Shown: positions 21,721 to 33,237 of the stretch, one piece after another
Layout: every line of letters starts with the position of its first letter
Position numbering within the stretch: position 1 is the first letter of the stretch
Position numbers and translations under genes: made by a program
Notes under the pieces: generated by a model
What the model saw: only the letters and a program-made list of their open reading frames with translations
The model's database searches: none
Told to the model about the DNA's origin: nothing
Assembly: GCA_024364735.1 (NCBI GenBank)
Contig: JAGFNQ010000296.1
Span: 52,471-116,470, forward strand
Source: Boesenbergia rotunda
Taxonomy: Eukaryota; Streptophyta; Magnoliopsida; Zingiberales; Zingiberaceae
DNA length: 64,000 nucleotides
Direction: 5' to 3'

Positions 21721-24700
21721 TGTAACGCCCGCTTTTTTTTTTTCATAAAGCGGCGTTACGTTAACATACTTAGGGCATGTAGATATCATAATGCAGCGGA
21801 AACCTTTAAACTTACACCTACATGCACTTACTACCATTCCTAGCATCATAACATGGGAACTTAGCATATTAACTTTATACTTAGCATCATATCATACTTA
21901 GCATCATATCATATTTTAGCATCATGTCATACTTAGCATCATATCATACTTTAGCATCATGTCATAGAGTCACATTCAAGTACTTAATAGTAAAGGTAAA
22001 GTTCTAGTCATAAGACAAGCAAACATATGGTCTCTTGGCCAAGTCACTATCACACACATGCTTTAAGGCCCTCCTGCTGCTTCCTTACTGTCCCCTTGCG
22101 TGATCTGCGGTATAAGGAAATAAGACTATAAGCACACAGGCTTAGTAAGACTCTTTCCTACTCACTAAAACCATTCATCATTTAATCATGAGCACATAAG
22201 ACATTAACATACTTAGTGCTTTACTTAGAACATAAACCTTTTCATCACTTAGCATACATTCGTCATGACATGAACATAACTTAATCACATTCGTAGCTTG
22301 GCATGAACATAACCATAACAACATCCATGGCATGGCATAATACTTGGCATAGACATGAACATCGTAACCATTCATAGCATGACATAATACTTGGCATAAC
22401 CATAGACATAATAAACATAACCTCATAAACATTCTTAGCATGAACCTAAATAAAATCATGGCATCCTAACTTAGCACAACGTAATTAAATCATGGCATCA
22501 TTACTAGCATGAACATAAATAAAATCATGGCATCCTAACTTAGCTTAAACATAATTAAATCATGACATCCTAACTAGCATAAACATAAGTAAATCATGGC
22601 ATCCTAAACTAGCATAAACATAAATAAATCATGGCATCCTAAACTAGCATAGACATAAATAAATCATGGCATCCTAAACTAGCATAAACATAAATAAATC
22701 ATGGCATCCTAACTAGCATAAACATACATAAAATCATGGCATTTTAACTTAACATAAACATAAATAAACCATGGCATTCTAACTTAGCATAAACACAATT
22801 AAATCATGGCATCATATATTAGCATAAACATACATAAAATCATTTGCATAAACATACTTTGCATAAACTTACTTTGCATAGTATTCTTATCATAAATATA
22901 ATGCATAACATGGATGGATGCATGTGGCAATTGCATATATATATATAAGATGCTTAATCTTTAAAAACATGCTTTTAAATACTTTAACATAATCATATCA
23001 TTCATTGGGCCCTGGCTTGTACCACATTCATTCATCATATGCGCGCATCCCTAAGTAAATACGAGGTAGCTAATCTCGACCTACTAGGGTAAGGACAGCT
23101 TCATCGGTAGTCCCGAACCGTAAGGACAGCTTCATCGGTAGTCCCGAACCGTGGACAGCTTCATCGGTAGTCCAGAACCGTGGACCTTACTTAGGTCCGG
23201 TACAAGCCCATAAAATAAAATAAAATGCTTTCTCATGCTTTCTCATTCATCATCATTCATAGCATATTCATTCATTCATCATACTTAACATCATCGTTAT
23301 GCCTTAAAGGCATCATCATTCATAGCATATTCATTCATTCATCATACTTAAACTTCATTCATCATTTTCATTCTTAGACATGGCATATGTACACATCATT
23401 CATAAAGCATGGCATACATACAAATTATTCATATAACATGGCATACATACATATCATTCATAAGACATGGCATACATACATATCATTCATAAATCATGGC
23501 ACATGTCTAAACATTTTATGACCTAACATATATTTCATGACATATAAACTAAGGGTTTGGTTAACATAGAATTCTTCCACCTTACTTAACATACATCTTA
23601 ATAACCTATACCCAAGCATCTTGGTAGGTTTAACCCAACCCTAGCCCTAGGTTAGGTCCTTGGCCGAAAGCCCCAAGGAAACCCTAGGTCCATGAAACTT
23701 CATCTAACTTCCCAAACAACATCTCCTACATTCATACTAGGCCATAGGAAATATTTGAGTTCATACTTAAGATCAACCCCTAATCCTTTAACCCTATTCT
23801 TGCTCTTGGCCGAAACTTCAAGGCCATGGGGGCATGGAGAAATTCCATTAAAACCCCCAAATCAATTGCTCAAACACCAACCATACCTTACCATAGGGCC
23901 ATTGGGGCCCTTACTTGAAATAAGTCCTAACTTTCCACCCTATTAGGGTACTTGGCCGAAACCTATAGGGTCTCTAGGCCATGTGAAACATTCACATAAA
24001 CACCCTCCATCTCCCTTATATCATGACAAAACATAAAACATATACTTGAAGTTTTAAACCCCACCCTACACATGGGTTCTTGATGTTGGCCGAAACCCTA
24101 GGGTATCCTAGGGTACCCCAAAAATTCCCAAAAATTATATTTAATCTCTAAACATCATGAGAGAACATTAAACAACATTATCAAGATTTTTGGCATAATT
24201 ATAGACCTTAAAATCATGGTGGCCGAAACCCACAACCCTAAGGTTCTTGGTTTTCTTTTCTTTCAACATCAAATCCAATAACTAACCAATATATCATGCT
24301 AAAAATCATGGAAATCATAAGGAACTATTATACCACAGGTGAGGGAGTCTTACCTTGGTTGATCTTGATTTTTAAACCTTAAAAGAGAGAAGGATGGAAA
24401 TCTTGTTGCCTCTTGACCACCCTTAGCCCTTGTACTCTTGTGGAGACCTTAGATCTTGGAGATGAAGCCTTGGTGGAAGTTTTTCCAAGGGAGAACTCCT
24501 CCTTGGAGTTTCGGCTAGAATGAGGAGGGAGGAGGGGAGCAAATGCAATTGATGGAAGGAAGAAAGAAACTCCCAAACCCCCCTCTTTATCACCCATTAA
24601 GGAGGTAAATGAAGAGTCTCTCCATGACCCTTCATCTTCTTCTAAGCCTTAACCAATCTCCATTTCATTGCCTTATAACATTCCCTTGCTAGATGAGTTG

Positions 24701-25080
24701 GTTAAAGCATACATGGTTGTACAAGAGGTCCAAGGTTCAATCCTTGGCCTATGCACCTTATTTTTATTTTATTTTTCCTTTTTATTTTCTATTATTTTCC
24801 CAAAATTCCGAAAATTCTTTAAAAATTCCCCCATAATTATGTTAATATTTCTCATTAAAATTCCTTTATATTTCTATAAATTTTTACCTAAAATCTACCA
24901 ATAATTATGGTACTAAAAAGCCCATATAAGACCCATTAGTGCCCTTTTTCCCAATTTAAATGAGAAAACATGGATTTTCTAGGGCAAAGTTCGCATTAAT
25001 ATTTCTAGGTCCCTTGGAAAATTATCTAGACATGCTTAATATTTTAAGAAAATATTAAGAGAATTTTCCGGGTTGTTACA
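21721..25080 (-). repeat. 5' LTR of C1 (3360 bp)
   Basis: It is near-identical to 15711-19059 and bounded by TGTAACGCCCGC and GGGTTGTTACA. On the minus strand it holds a weak TATA-like GATAAAGA (24585-24592), a donor-like AAG|GTAAGACTCC (24349-24353) and an acceptor-like TTATACCGCAG ending at 22105. Confidence 0.93.
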
Positions 25081-25085
25081 CCCTA

Positions 25086-26105
25086 GCTGATTCCATCGCC
25101 GCAGCTTTTCTTCTTCATCGGCAGCTTAGTTTCCAGATAGAAGTTCTTCAATTTAGTTCTTCACAGCAATTTCATTACCGTTTCTTCTTCACAGGGTATC
25201 AATTCCAGCAGTATCTTAAATTGCCAGCATTCTTCAGCAGTTTGTGTTCAGCAGATTAGATCCGGCAGCACTTCTTTTCCACTTCATAGCAGCTCTTCCC
25301 AAGTTCATCAAATTTCTTCACAGCTCCTCCAATTGATTCGGCAGCTACCAATTCGGTTGCAATTCCATCACAATGCCAGCAGTTCCTTTACATCCAGCCT
25401 TCATCAGCTTCACAGCAGCATCTTCCTTATTCCAATACCAGCAGCTCCTCGTCACAGCCGACTGGGAGCTTTGCTTGTTGATTGTTTTTAGTTGTTGATT
25501 GATCTTAATTGTTGAATGGTTGTGTTTGATTATTGAATTTTTATATTTGATGAATTTCCACAATTCAAATGTCACTTGCTTTTGTCATTTTTATTCATGC
25601 CCATATAGTGTTTGGTTAAATGCCTGTTAGAACAATTTCTTTAAATTGTTATGTTTCCTAGTTGCTTAACTCTTGGTTTGTGTTGTTCTTCTTATTGCAT
25701 TAAGTTTTACGTTTTTGTTTACATGCAATTAAGCTAGGAGATTAAATTTCTTTCATGCTGTAGGTTTCGTTCCATGTTTAGTTTCGTTAATGCTTCATTT
25801 CAAGTTGTCTTTTCTTTACTGCAATTGCAATCAGGATAAACTAGATTTCCATACCTGCCTTGTCTTTCCTTAATTAGTCTAGATTTCATACTTGCTCTGC
25901 TATTCATTTCGTAGTCATAGCTCTCAAATCCGAAACCCCAGTTTGATATTAAAAACCCAAAAGCAATAAGATACGATCCTGAGATTTATCTTGCACCAAC
26001 TACATTCGTTGGGAGACGATTCGAGTTACTCTATGCTACATTAGTTTAGAGGAATTCGATATCTTAATTGTATTTGAAACCGTAACGCGACAAAAGCGGT
26101 TATCA
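25086..26105 (+). repeat. Second LTR of element N, right part
   Basis: It continues the LTR interrupted at 15710 and ends AAAGCGGTTATCA at 26105, matching the end of the first LTR at 10747. Copia coding starts right after it. Confidence 0.92.
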
Positions 26106-27810
26106 GGTACTCATCCACTAGTAGGGGTTATAGAGTTTACAACAAAAGGACAAAAGTGATTGAGGAGTCCTCAAATGTCAAGTTTGATGAAACAACAAAT
26201 ACCTACCCTAGAAAAGCCTCAATTGATAAGGATATGGAAGAAGTCCAACCCCTTGCCCAAAGAATCCAAGACCTACATTTGGAGGGCAATGATCAAGGGG
26301 GAGTAAGAAGTACCCTAGAGGATGTGGAATAAGTAGTCAATGAACCCACAACCTCTAAGCCCTTGAGACATCATCAAGATCACCCTATTAACCAAATAGT
26401 GGGTGATGTCACTCAAGGAGTAAGGACTAGATCCTATTTTAGGGACCAAACTAGTCAAATAGCTCTAATCTCTCAATTAGAACCTAAGTCTATTGATGAA
26501 GCATTGGGAGATGTGGATTGGGTCTTAGCCATGCAAGAAGAGCTAAATCAATTTGAGAGGAGTGTGGTTTGGGAGTTGGTCCCTAGGCCCAATGATTGCA
26601 CCATTATAATCACAAGATGGGTCTTTAGGAACAAGCTAGATAACCAAGGCAAAATCACTAGGAACAAAGCTAGATTGGTAGCTAGGGGGTTTAACCAAGT
26701 TGAGGGATTAGACTATGATGAGAAGTATGCCCCCGTAGCTAGATTAGAATCTATTAGAATTCTACTAGCCTATGCCGCTCACATGGGTTTCACACTTCAC
26801 CAAATGAATGTGAAGTCGGCATTCCTTAATGGGATTATTAAGGAAGAGGTCTATGGGTTTGAGGACCCTAATTATCCAAGACACGTTTACAAATTAACAA
26901 TGACTTCCTACAAGAATTCATCAAATGTATGGAAGATGAATTTGAGATGAGTCTTGTAGGAGAGCTAACCTTCTTTTTAGGATTTCAAATCAAGCAAACT
27001 AATGAAGGAACACATGTTTTTCAAACTAAATATGCTAAGGAAATGTTAAAGAAATTTGGCTTAAAAATGCTAAGGTAGCATCTACCCCCATAGGAACCAA
27101 TGTGAAAATGGATAGTGACCTTGAAGGGAAAATGGTAGACTCTAAGCAATATAGGAGCATGATTGGTAGCCTACTATACCTAACCGTTAGTAGACCCGAT
27201 ATACTTTTTGCGGTAGGTATGTGTGCAAGGTATCAGTCTTATGCCAAAGAGTGCCATTTGGTTGTAGTTAAGAGGATCCTAAGGTATGTCAAAGGTACCC
27301 TCAATGTCAGACTTTGGTATCCTAGAACCCCTAGTGTTGATCTTATTGGATACACCCACTCGGACTATGCGGGATGTAAGCTAGATAGGAAAGTACTAGT
27401 GGAGGGTGTCAATTTCTTGGTTCTTCCTTAGTTAGTTGGAGAAGTAGTGAACAACCATGCATTTCCCTATCAACAACGGAGGTGGAATATGTGGCAATGG
27501 GTGGGTGTGTTTCCCAACTCCTTTGGATCATGCACACTTTAGAAGATTATGAGTTACATTATACCAAGGTCAAAGTCTTGTGTGATAATGTAAGTACAAT
27601 CAACTTGACCAAAAATCCGGTTCACCACTCAAGGACAAAACACATTGAAGTTAAACATCACTTCATTAGAGACCATGTGGCAAGGGGGACATAGAACTAC
27701 ACTATGTTGAATCAAAGTCGAACCTAGCTGACATCATTACCAAGTCTCTTCCCGAATCGGAGTTTACATCCTTAAGAAGAGACCTTGGAATGTGTTTTGT
27801 AGAAGTATAG
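26106..27810 (+). pseudogene. Copia-1 pol: integrase-RT linker, RT (active site deleted), RNase H
   Basis: The first frame (from 26108) reads a linker (GYRVYNKRTKVIEESSNV), one TAA near 26329, then QIVGDVTQGVRTRS and the RT start (EELNQFERSVVWELVPRP, DYDEKYAPVARLES, NVKSAFLNG). At about 26899 the frame jumps from HVYKLT to NDFLQEFIKCMEDEFEMS: the RT palm segment that would hold YVDD is deleted. After a lost A near 27060 the next frame gives SKQYRSMIGSLLYL to SDYAGCKLDRK. Another shift follows, then the RNase H end (VEYVAMGGCVSQLLW, HHSRTKHIEVKHHF) and ITKSLPESEFTSLRRDLG. It is dead. Confidence 0.88.
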
Positions 27811-27986
27811 GATGAACTTTGGGATATTAGATTTGAAAAAGTGTGCTTGACCCACTAGGGTGATACATTTGGTTCACTTGTGCTTGTGACACATTGTTGA
27901 ACCATTAGAAGTATCAAAATATGAAAACTAGATCAACTATGGGGAAGCCAAGTGATTAATCAATGGACACTTTGCCCAAAGATCAT
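27811..27986 (+). other. Copia-1 3' noncoding region, first part
   Basis: No coding is seen. It continues past the solo LTR at 29397, with the 5-bp AGTTG duplicated at the break. Confidence 0.6.
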
Positions 27987-27991
27987 AGTTG

Positions 27992-29391
27992 TGTTGGATC
28001 GAGAGAACCGATAGAGGGGGTGAATATCGGAAAGCGTTCGGATTTAAGATAGAGAATTTGCACAGCGGAAGATAAAAACAAAACATGCGAACATAGTAAT
28101 TTTTTACTTGGTTTGGAGCTTAGGTCGACTCCTACTCCAAGGCCCACGATCGTTGATCGTTTACTTTGGGCAATTCTATATGAGGCGCAAAAAAATAGTT
28201 TACAGTTTTGAGTTACAAATATAGCACCGTAAACTTAACAAATAAAAAGAAAACTCTTCTTTTACCGACGTCCAATGTAGGTTGTCTTTTTCGGAGCAGC
28301 GGGACGTCGTCGGCTCGAGTTGGGAGGTTTCCTGAGTGAGGCGCGAGAGCAGAAGAGCGTAGAAGCGTTTATTGAAAGTGTTTCTTGAGCCTTAGGGTCG
28401 AGGGCCCTTTATATAGGGCCTGGGGGCGCCCGGAACGTCGGGGGCGCCCCCCCACGTGTCACTCGATCCGCCTCGGTCTCGGTCAGCTTCTGATCCCTTC
28501 AAACTCGGGATCAGATCTTGACCGGGGCGCCCGGGACGCTGGGGGCGCCCGGGTTGACCGGGTCAAACTTTATCCCTTGGCTTCGCTGGCTTGAGCTTCG
28601 ATGACTTGCTATTGGGGGCTCCCGGAGCGCTGGGGGCGCCCGGGAGCAGCGGGGGCACCCGGGACAGTAGCTGTAGAAGCAATTCTTTGGGTTTTGTGTT
28701 TTGTGTTCACCTTGGGGGCGCCCGGGACACTCCGGGCGCCCTGGTCAGCTGTTGCCTCATTCCTTTGAGGTTCTCTAAGCTGCAGACACTCGTTTCTTCG
28801 GTCCTACATACAGGGTTAGTCCAAAACACCATAAAACACTAAAATATTAGTTTATACAACCTTAGCTGTCTTGGTTCTGACTTTGGGTCTCCAAAATGGA
28901 ACCCTAGGTCGAACCGACACCTACTGTTCCCTCGACGGGGAACGCGTCCTCACCTACTCCTCTCGGGAGAATTTACCTGATGCCAACCGTTCCTCTGGTT
29001 GGACTTTTGCCTGGCGGTCCTTCGCCAGGTCTTGAGTACCAAGCTGCCCTTCGCCTGGTGCCTAGCAGTCCTTCGCTAGGGCTTTGTATCCTGGCATTCC
29101 TTCGCCAGGTGCCTAGCAGTCCTTCGCTAGGGCTTTGTTTCCTAGCAGCCCTTCGCCAGGTGCCTAGCAGCCCTTCGCTAGGACTTTGTTTCCTGGCAGC
29201 CCTTCGCCAGGTGCCTAGCAGCCCTTCGCTATGACTTTGTTTCCTGGCAGCCCTTCGCCAGGTGCCTAGCAGCCCTTTGCTAGGACTTTTCCTGCACATT
29301 TGAGTAACATTGTTAGATCACCAATAAACTTAACTTTCAATCCTTTGCCAATATCAAAACAAGGTTCGATATGGTGCTTCCTGCACCAACA
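27992..29391 (+). repeat. Solo copia-type LTR (1400 bp) with TSD AGTTG
   Basis: The ends are TGTTGGATCG and CTGCACCAACA, a 6-bp inverted repeat TGTTGG/CCAACA, flanked by AGTTG at 27987-27991 and 29392-29396. It contains no internal element. A GC-rich part with GGGGGCGCCCGGG words (28425-28740) and a 51-bp tandem array (about 29000-29285) lie inside. A start with GATAGAGGGGGTGAATA is typical of some plant copia LTRs. Orientation is inferred from that start. Confidence 0.9.
29000..29285. repeat. 51-bp tandem array in solo LTR
   Basis: Units contain CCTTCGCCAGGTGCCTAGCA followed by a CCTTCGCTAGG segment, repeated about five times. Because 51 is divisible by 3 and the units lack stops, both strands show a repetitive ORF; neither is called as a gene. 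Confidence 0.85.
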
Positions 29392-29396
29392 AGTTG

Positions 29397-30122
29397 GACA
29401 TTTTAAACCTTTGAAAAACCATTTTATGCTTTATATACTTTGTCATGCTTTTAAAAGTTATATAAAACTTAGTGATTTTCAAGGATTTTGGATTTTTATC
29501 AAAAGTCATGCATGTTTGAAATTTTATATGGACTAATATTTTACCTAGATAGAGTATATCATTTTAATCATGTCTGCAAGTTTTTAACATTTTTGGAATT
29601 TTCTGGATTTTTCTAGAGTTTTCTGAATTTCGGCACAGAACTTGGAATTTGTCACTAACAGAGTATCAGTCGACTGCCCCATGGGCAGTCGACTGGTACG
29701 CCTGTTTTCAGATTTTGTAGACTTTTTCAAAATCTAATTTTCTGTCATTTGATGCCCCAGGGTTGGGTTGCTTGAGCCAATCATTTTGATGGTGTCAAAG
29801 GGGGAGAATGGGTGGTTTAAGTTAGAATTTTAACTTGGAATGAATGGTTTAAGGTATTTTGTCTAAACTTAGACCTTGGATGATTAAAAATGGGAGAAGA
29901 CATGGTTTAAGGCTTTGATATGTCTTACATTTTTAATGTTGTTTAGTGTTAAGTGGAAACTTAACTTGGATTATGATTAGAATTGAAAATGGGAGAAGAC
30001 ATGGATTAAGGGGGAGGTTACCTCTTAGGTTTGCTATGTCTTATGCTTCTCAATTGCTATCTATTATTACTGTTATTGTTAGTTGTTATTTATCTCTAAA
30101 CTTAAACATATTGTCATACATC
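29397..30122 (+). other. Copia-1 3' noncoding region, second part
   Basis: No gene is seen. It contains a hairpin-like pair CAGTCGACTGCCCC/GGGCAGTCGACTGG around 29664-29696 and AT-rich sequence leading to the PPT. Confidence 0.6.
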
Positions 30123-30136
30123 AAAAAGGGGGAGAT
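30123..30136 (+). other. Polypurine tract of Copia-1
   Basis: AAAAAGGGGGAGAT precedes the LTR start TGTTGAGG at 30137, in the usual copia arrangement. Confidence 0.8.
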
Positions 30137-31055
30137 TGTTGAGGCAATCGACCCTAAAATGATTGGAAGATCATGGTTTTGATGTGTGTGTGTGAATATG
30201 TTTAAGGTTAGAGTGTTATGTTGTATTTGATGTGTGTGATTGAGTTTGCAGGACTTGGAGAATCACACATGGTGAACATATCCGAGAGACGAGAGCCGAG
30301 GGAGGAGGATTCCAAGGGCAAGCCGGGAAGTGGACTTCAAGGGCACACGTGAAGGGTGGCATGGAGGCAAGCCAAGGGAGGCTTGTGTGCGCAACCGAGG
30401 GACGAAGGCCAGAGGAAGATGACTTCAAGGGGTGAGCCAAGGAGTGAACCTGAAGGTACACGTGATGGAGTATGTGAAGACTGGCTGGGAGTGAGTGGGC
30501 AGTCGATTGGCCAGAGGGCAGTCGACTACCAAAACTCACAGAAAGTTTTTAGCCTTCTACCAGTCGACTAGCCCAGAGGCAATCAACTGGTATACTCGAA
30601 AAACTAGCCGTTGGCTAGCAATTAATGCTAGGCTAGTCGACTGCCCCAGGGGCAGTCGACTGGTGCGGGGCTGGACTGACTGCTAGTTTGTCCTGTTGTC
30701 CTATAAAAGGAGGACCTTTTTGCACGTGAGCGTTACGGTTCCGTACTATAACGAAGTGCTGCTTGTGTGAAATGCTTTCTCAACTTCCTCTCTCTCATTT
30801 ACTACATTCTGTAAAGAGGAAGACCACCACTGTAAAGGTTTCTCCACCTAAAGGAGATTTTTCATAGTGGAAGTGGTGTACGTGCATGGATCCTTGGTTT
30901 AGTCACCCATCTGGGTGGATACCAAGTAAAGTATTGTTGTTGGCATTGTTCTTATATTCTTTTGCATATTATTGTTCCCGCTGCGCTAACAACCTTGTAG
31001 AGATTCAACCGAAAAAGTACTATTCACCCCCCTCTAGCACGCCGATCGATCTATC
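30137..31055 (+). repeat. 3' LTR of Copia-1 (right end truncated)
   Basis: It begins TGTTGAGGCAATCG after the PPT. It carries a TATA box at 30702, five CAGTCGACTG-like palindromes (30500-30670), and near its end the sequence TTCACCCCCCTCTAGCACG. The terminal AACA is missing; sequence changes to another LTR family at about 31055. Confidence 0.75.
30702..30709 (+). promoter_or_regulatory. TATA box of Copia-1 LTR promoter
   Basis: TATAAAAG lies in the middle of the LTR, followed about 30 bases on by GTGAGCGTTACGG, a plausible start-site region. Confidence 0.6.
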
Positions 31056-31167
31056 ATAGTCCTTATCGTAGCCCTATAAATACCCCATAGGAGTCAAAAC
31101 TAATCCTCTCCAATACTTGCTCTCCTAGGGTTGATGTTGCGCCGGTGAGGAGGAGAAGAGAAGGTGT
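31056..31167 (+). repeat. Fragment E of the A/B/D copia LTR family (plus orientation)
   Basis: GCCCTATAAATACCCCATAG matches the TATA region of solo LTR B (35302-35321) in the same orientation, then the sequence diverges and meets fragment A at 31168. Confidence 0.55.
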
Positions 31168-33237
31168 TGATGGAATAGCTCGACGGGTTTCCTAAGCAAC
31201 CACGGGGTCGATCATGAGAGACCTCTCTATGTCTATGGATTAAAATTTAATCCGAATAGAGACCCGTCTCCCAAACGACTGTCTCGTCGTCGTATCAGTT
31301 GATTCAAGTCAGAACTTAGCCAAAACCAAGGTGAAGGCCTTGTAACTTTCCGAATCAATCGACTATGGAAAAGATGATGAATAGATTCTCGGTTTTTATA
31401 TTTATTATCGGGGTCCATGACTTAAATTAATTATCAACATTAATTAACACATAATTAAACTATGATAACTAATTATGAACACATGCATTTGATGATAAAA
31501 ATCTCATAAAATAACAAGAACAAAGACGGAGCTAAAGAGAGGTATACCTCACCTTTTACCTCGCAGTCTTCTACCGTATGACCCTCCCCTCCCTTGGACA
31601 TCGTGTGGGCGACGAGCTACCAAGACGCGGAGTAACCAAGCCATGCAATTGATCAAATTCTTCAATCCTTTGTCTTTGCACCAACACAAAAACCCTAGTT
31701 CTAGGGTTTCCTTGCGCCGGCCACCTCTCCACCTCTCCTCCTTATGCCACCGGCAATCTCAAGCTCCCAAGGACTGCCGACCACAAGGTAGTACCGAGAG
31801 GAAGGTTGTGATGATGAAGAAGAGGAAGAATAAGAGAGAACAAGCCACCTCTTCCTCCCTCAATCACCCGCAGCCACCCTTCTTCCTCCTTCCACTTGAG
31901 ACGACCACAAAAAAGGAAAAATCTCCTTCAAAATTCTGTCGCTGGTGACCCAGCTCCTCCCTAGCCTGCTAGACTTGCTCCCCGCCTCAAGGAGACTCTT
32001 GCTATAGGAGAGGAAGCAAGGGAAGAGGAGGAAGATGGTGAAAAGCAAACCTACGCACTCCTTCTTCTTCTTCCTAGTTGCGGCGACAAAAGCTGCCACC
32101 AGCCCTTTGCTCCACCGAATCCATCCACTTTGGGGAGAGCTCTGACCAAAGGGGAGTAGAGTGGAAGAAGAAAACCGAAGGAGAAGTGGTTTATCCCTTC
32201 TCTTCTTCTCTTTGTTGCCGCCGGCCACACCAATGGTTGCTGCAACCCTAAGAGAGAGAAAGGGAGAAGGTTTTGGATGATTAATTATGGATTAATTTCT
32301 AATTAACTCCCCTCTATTTCATGACTCCTATGGGGTATATATAGGCCTATGGTAGGGACCATGAGGAGGAGTTGGGTCTTGGCCCACTAATGGATCCAAA
32401 TCCGATCCATTAATAGAGATCCATTCCACTAAAGGATTCCCATTGAACTTCTTCACCAATGCCCGTCTTTTCATATGGGCTCCACCAATTATGAGTCATC
32501 CATCTCCCCATGTTTAAGATATCGAATACCTGATAATTAATTTAAATTACTAATAATTTTAATTAATTATCCTCTTGATCCATGACTAGTAGAACTCAAC
32601 ATTTTTATCATGTTGGACCATAGTCCACTTGCAAGATTTAACATGACGATCCTTTTGAGCTCATCAAGGGGGCATCATCATCCCGACTCACCAGGACACG
32701 GATGCCCTCAATAATCAATAGCATACCATGTAGATAATATTATTACCTAACTTACCGAGCCTATCGATCTAACAGAATAGATCTCACCCATTGGTAAATC
32801 AAAGTAATAATAATTAAATATATATGCCCGTTATTATTTCGGGATTTAGAGATTGTACTCTATAATATAAACCGATGTCTAATCCAATTTATGAAGTCAA
32901 TAGAAAATTGGATGATCTCTCTTTTGGTGCTACTCAATGAACACAAAGTGCACTAGTGTAATTCTATGGTTAAGACAAACCACACCTAATTACACTACAA
33001 CCATCCCGATGGTTTGTCCAACTCCATCTTGGTTGTGAGCCTCTTTCTTATACTTCTGTAAGGAACTGATAACATGATCATTTGTGCGTCATCGTTCACC
33101 ATGTTATCTACAATGTAATGTATGAGACATTTTGTGCACATACTAATATAAATATGCACCGTGTGATTTTGCGATTGTCTTTTCAAAATGTAGATGTTCT
33201 TTAACCAAAAGCAAGTCTTTTAGTAAACATCCTAATA
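31168..33237 (-). repeat. LTR A of the A/B/C/D copia family (minus orientation)
   Basis: The reverse complement aligns along its length with solo LTR B: the start segment AAAGACTTGCTTTTGG, the mid segment GACTCATAATTGGTGG, the TATA region near 32330 and the terminal GGAAACCCGTCGAGC. TG..CA ends are eroded on the right. It faces fragment D. Confidence 0.7.

Larger units (their letters stand above)
15711..25080 (-). mobile_element. C1: young chromovirus derivative lacking PR-RT-RH
   Basis: A complete element on the minus strand: 3' LTR 15711-19059, PPT 19060-19071, internal region of 2.66 kb, PBS 21706-21717, 5' LTR 21721-25080. It is flanked by perfect 5-bp TSDs CCCTA (15706-15710 and 25081-25085) inside an LTR of element N. 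The LTRs (3349 and 3360 bp) differ only at scattered sites, so insertion is recent. The internal region holds only a truncated integrase (19094-19978) and ORF1 (20644-21342); nothing resembling protease, RT or RNase H is present. It must have moved with enzymes supplied in trans. Confidence 0.93.
5848..26105 (+). mobile_element. Element N: non-autonomous LTR retrotransposon array (internal-LTR-internal-LTR), tRNA-Asp PBS
   Basis: The order is truncated internal copy A (5848-8345), complete LTR (8346-10747), complete internal copy B (10748-14326) and a second LTR (14327-15710 and 25086-26105) split by element C1. LTRs begin TGATAG and end TTATCA. The PBS matches tRNA-Asp and polypurine tracts precede both LTRs. 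No protease, RT, RNase H or integrase is detectable in either internal region, so the element is non-autonomous. The PBS type and LTR style resemble plant Athila/Tat elements, but with no pol to compare this is only a suggestion. The two-internal arrangement fits unequal recombination between elements. The right edge abuts copia coding at 26106. Confidence 0.85.
26106..31055 (+). mobile_element. Copia-1: Ty1/copia element (3' part), host of element N
   Basis: The plus strand carries the integrase-RT linker, RT, RNase H (26106-27810), a long 3' noncoding region, a PPT and a 3' LTR. The 5' portion (gag, protease, integrase core) is missing from the window. The long 3' noncoding region and the protein style (YNKRTK linker, HHSRTKHIEVKHHFIRDHV) resemble the SIRE/Maximus group. 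Element N inserted at 26105/26106, and a separate solo LTR inserted at 27992. Confidence 0.85.
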
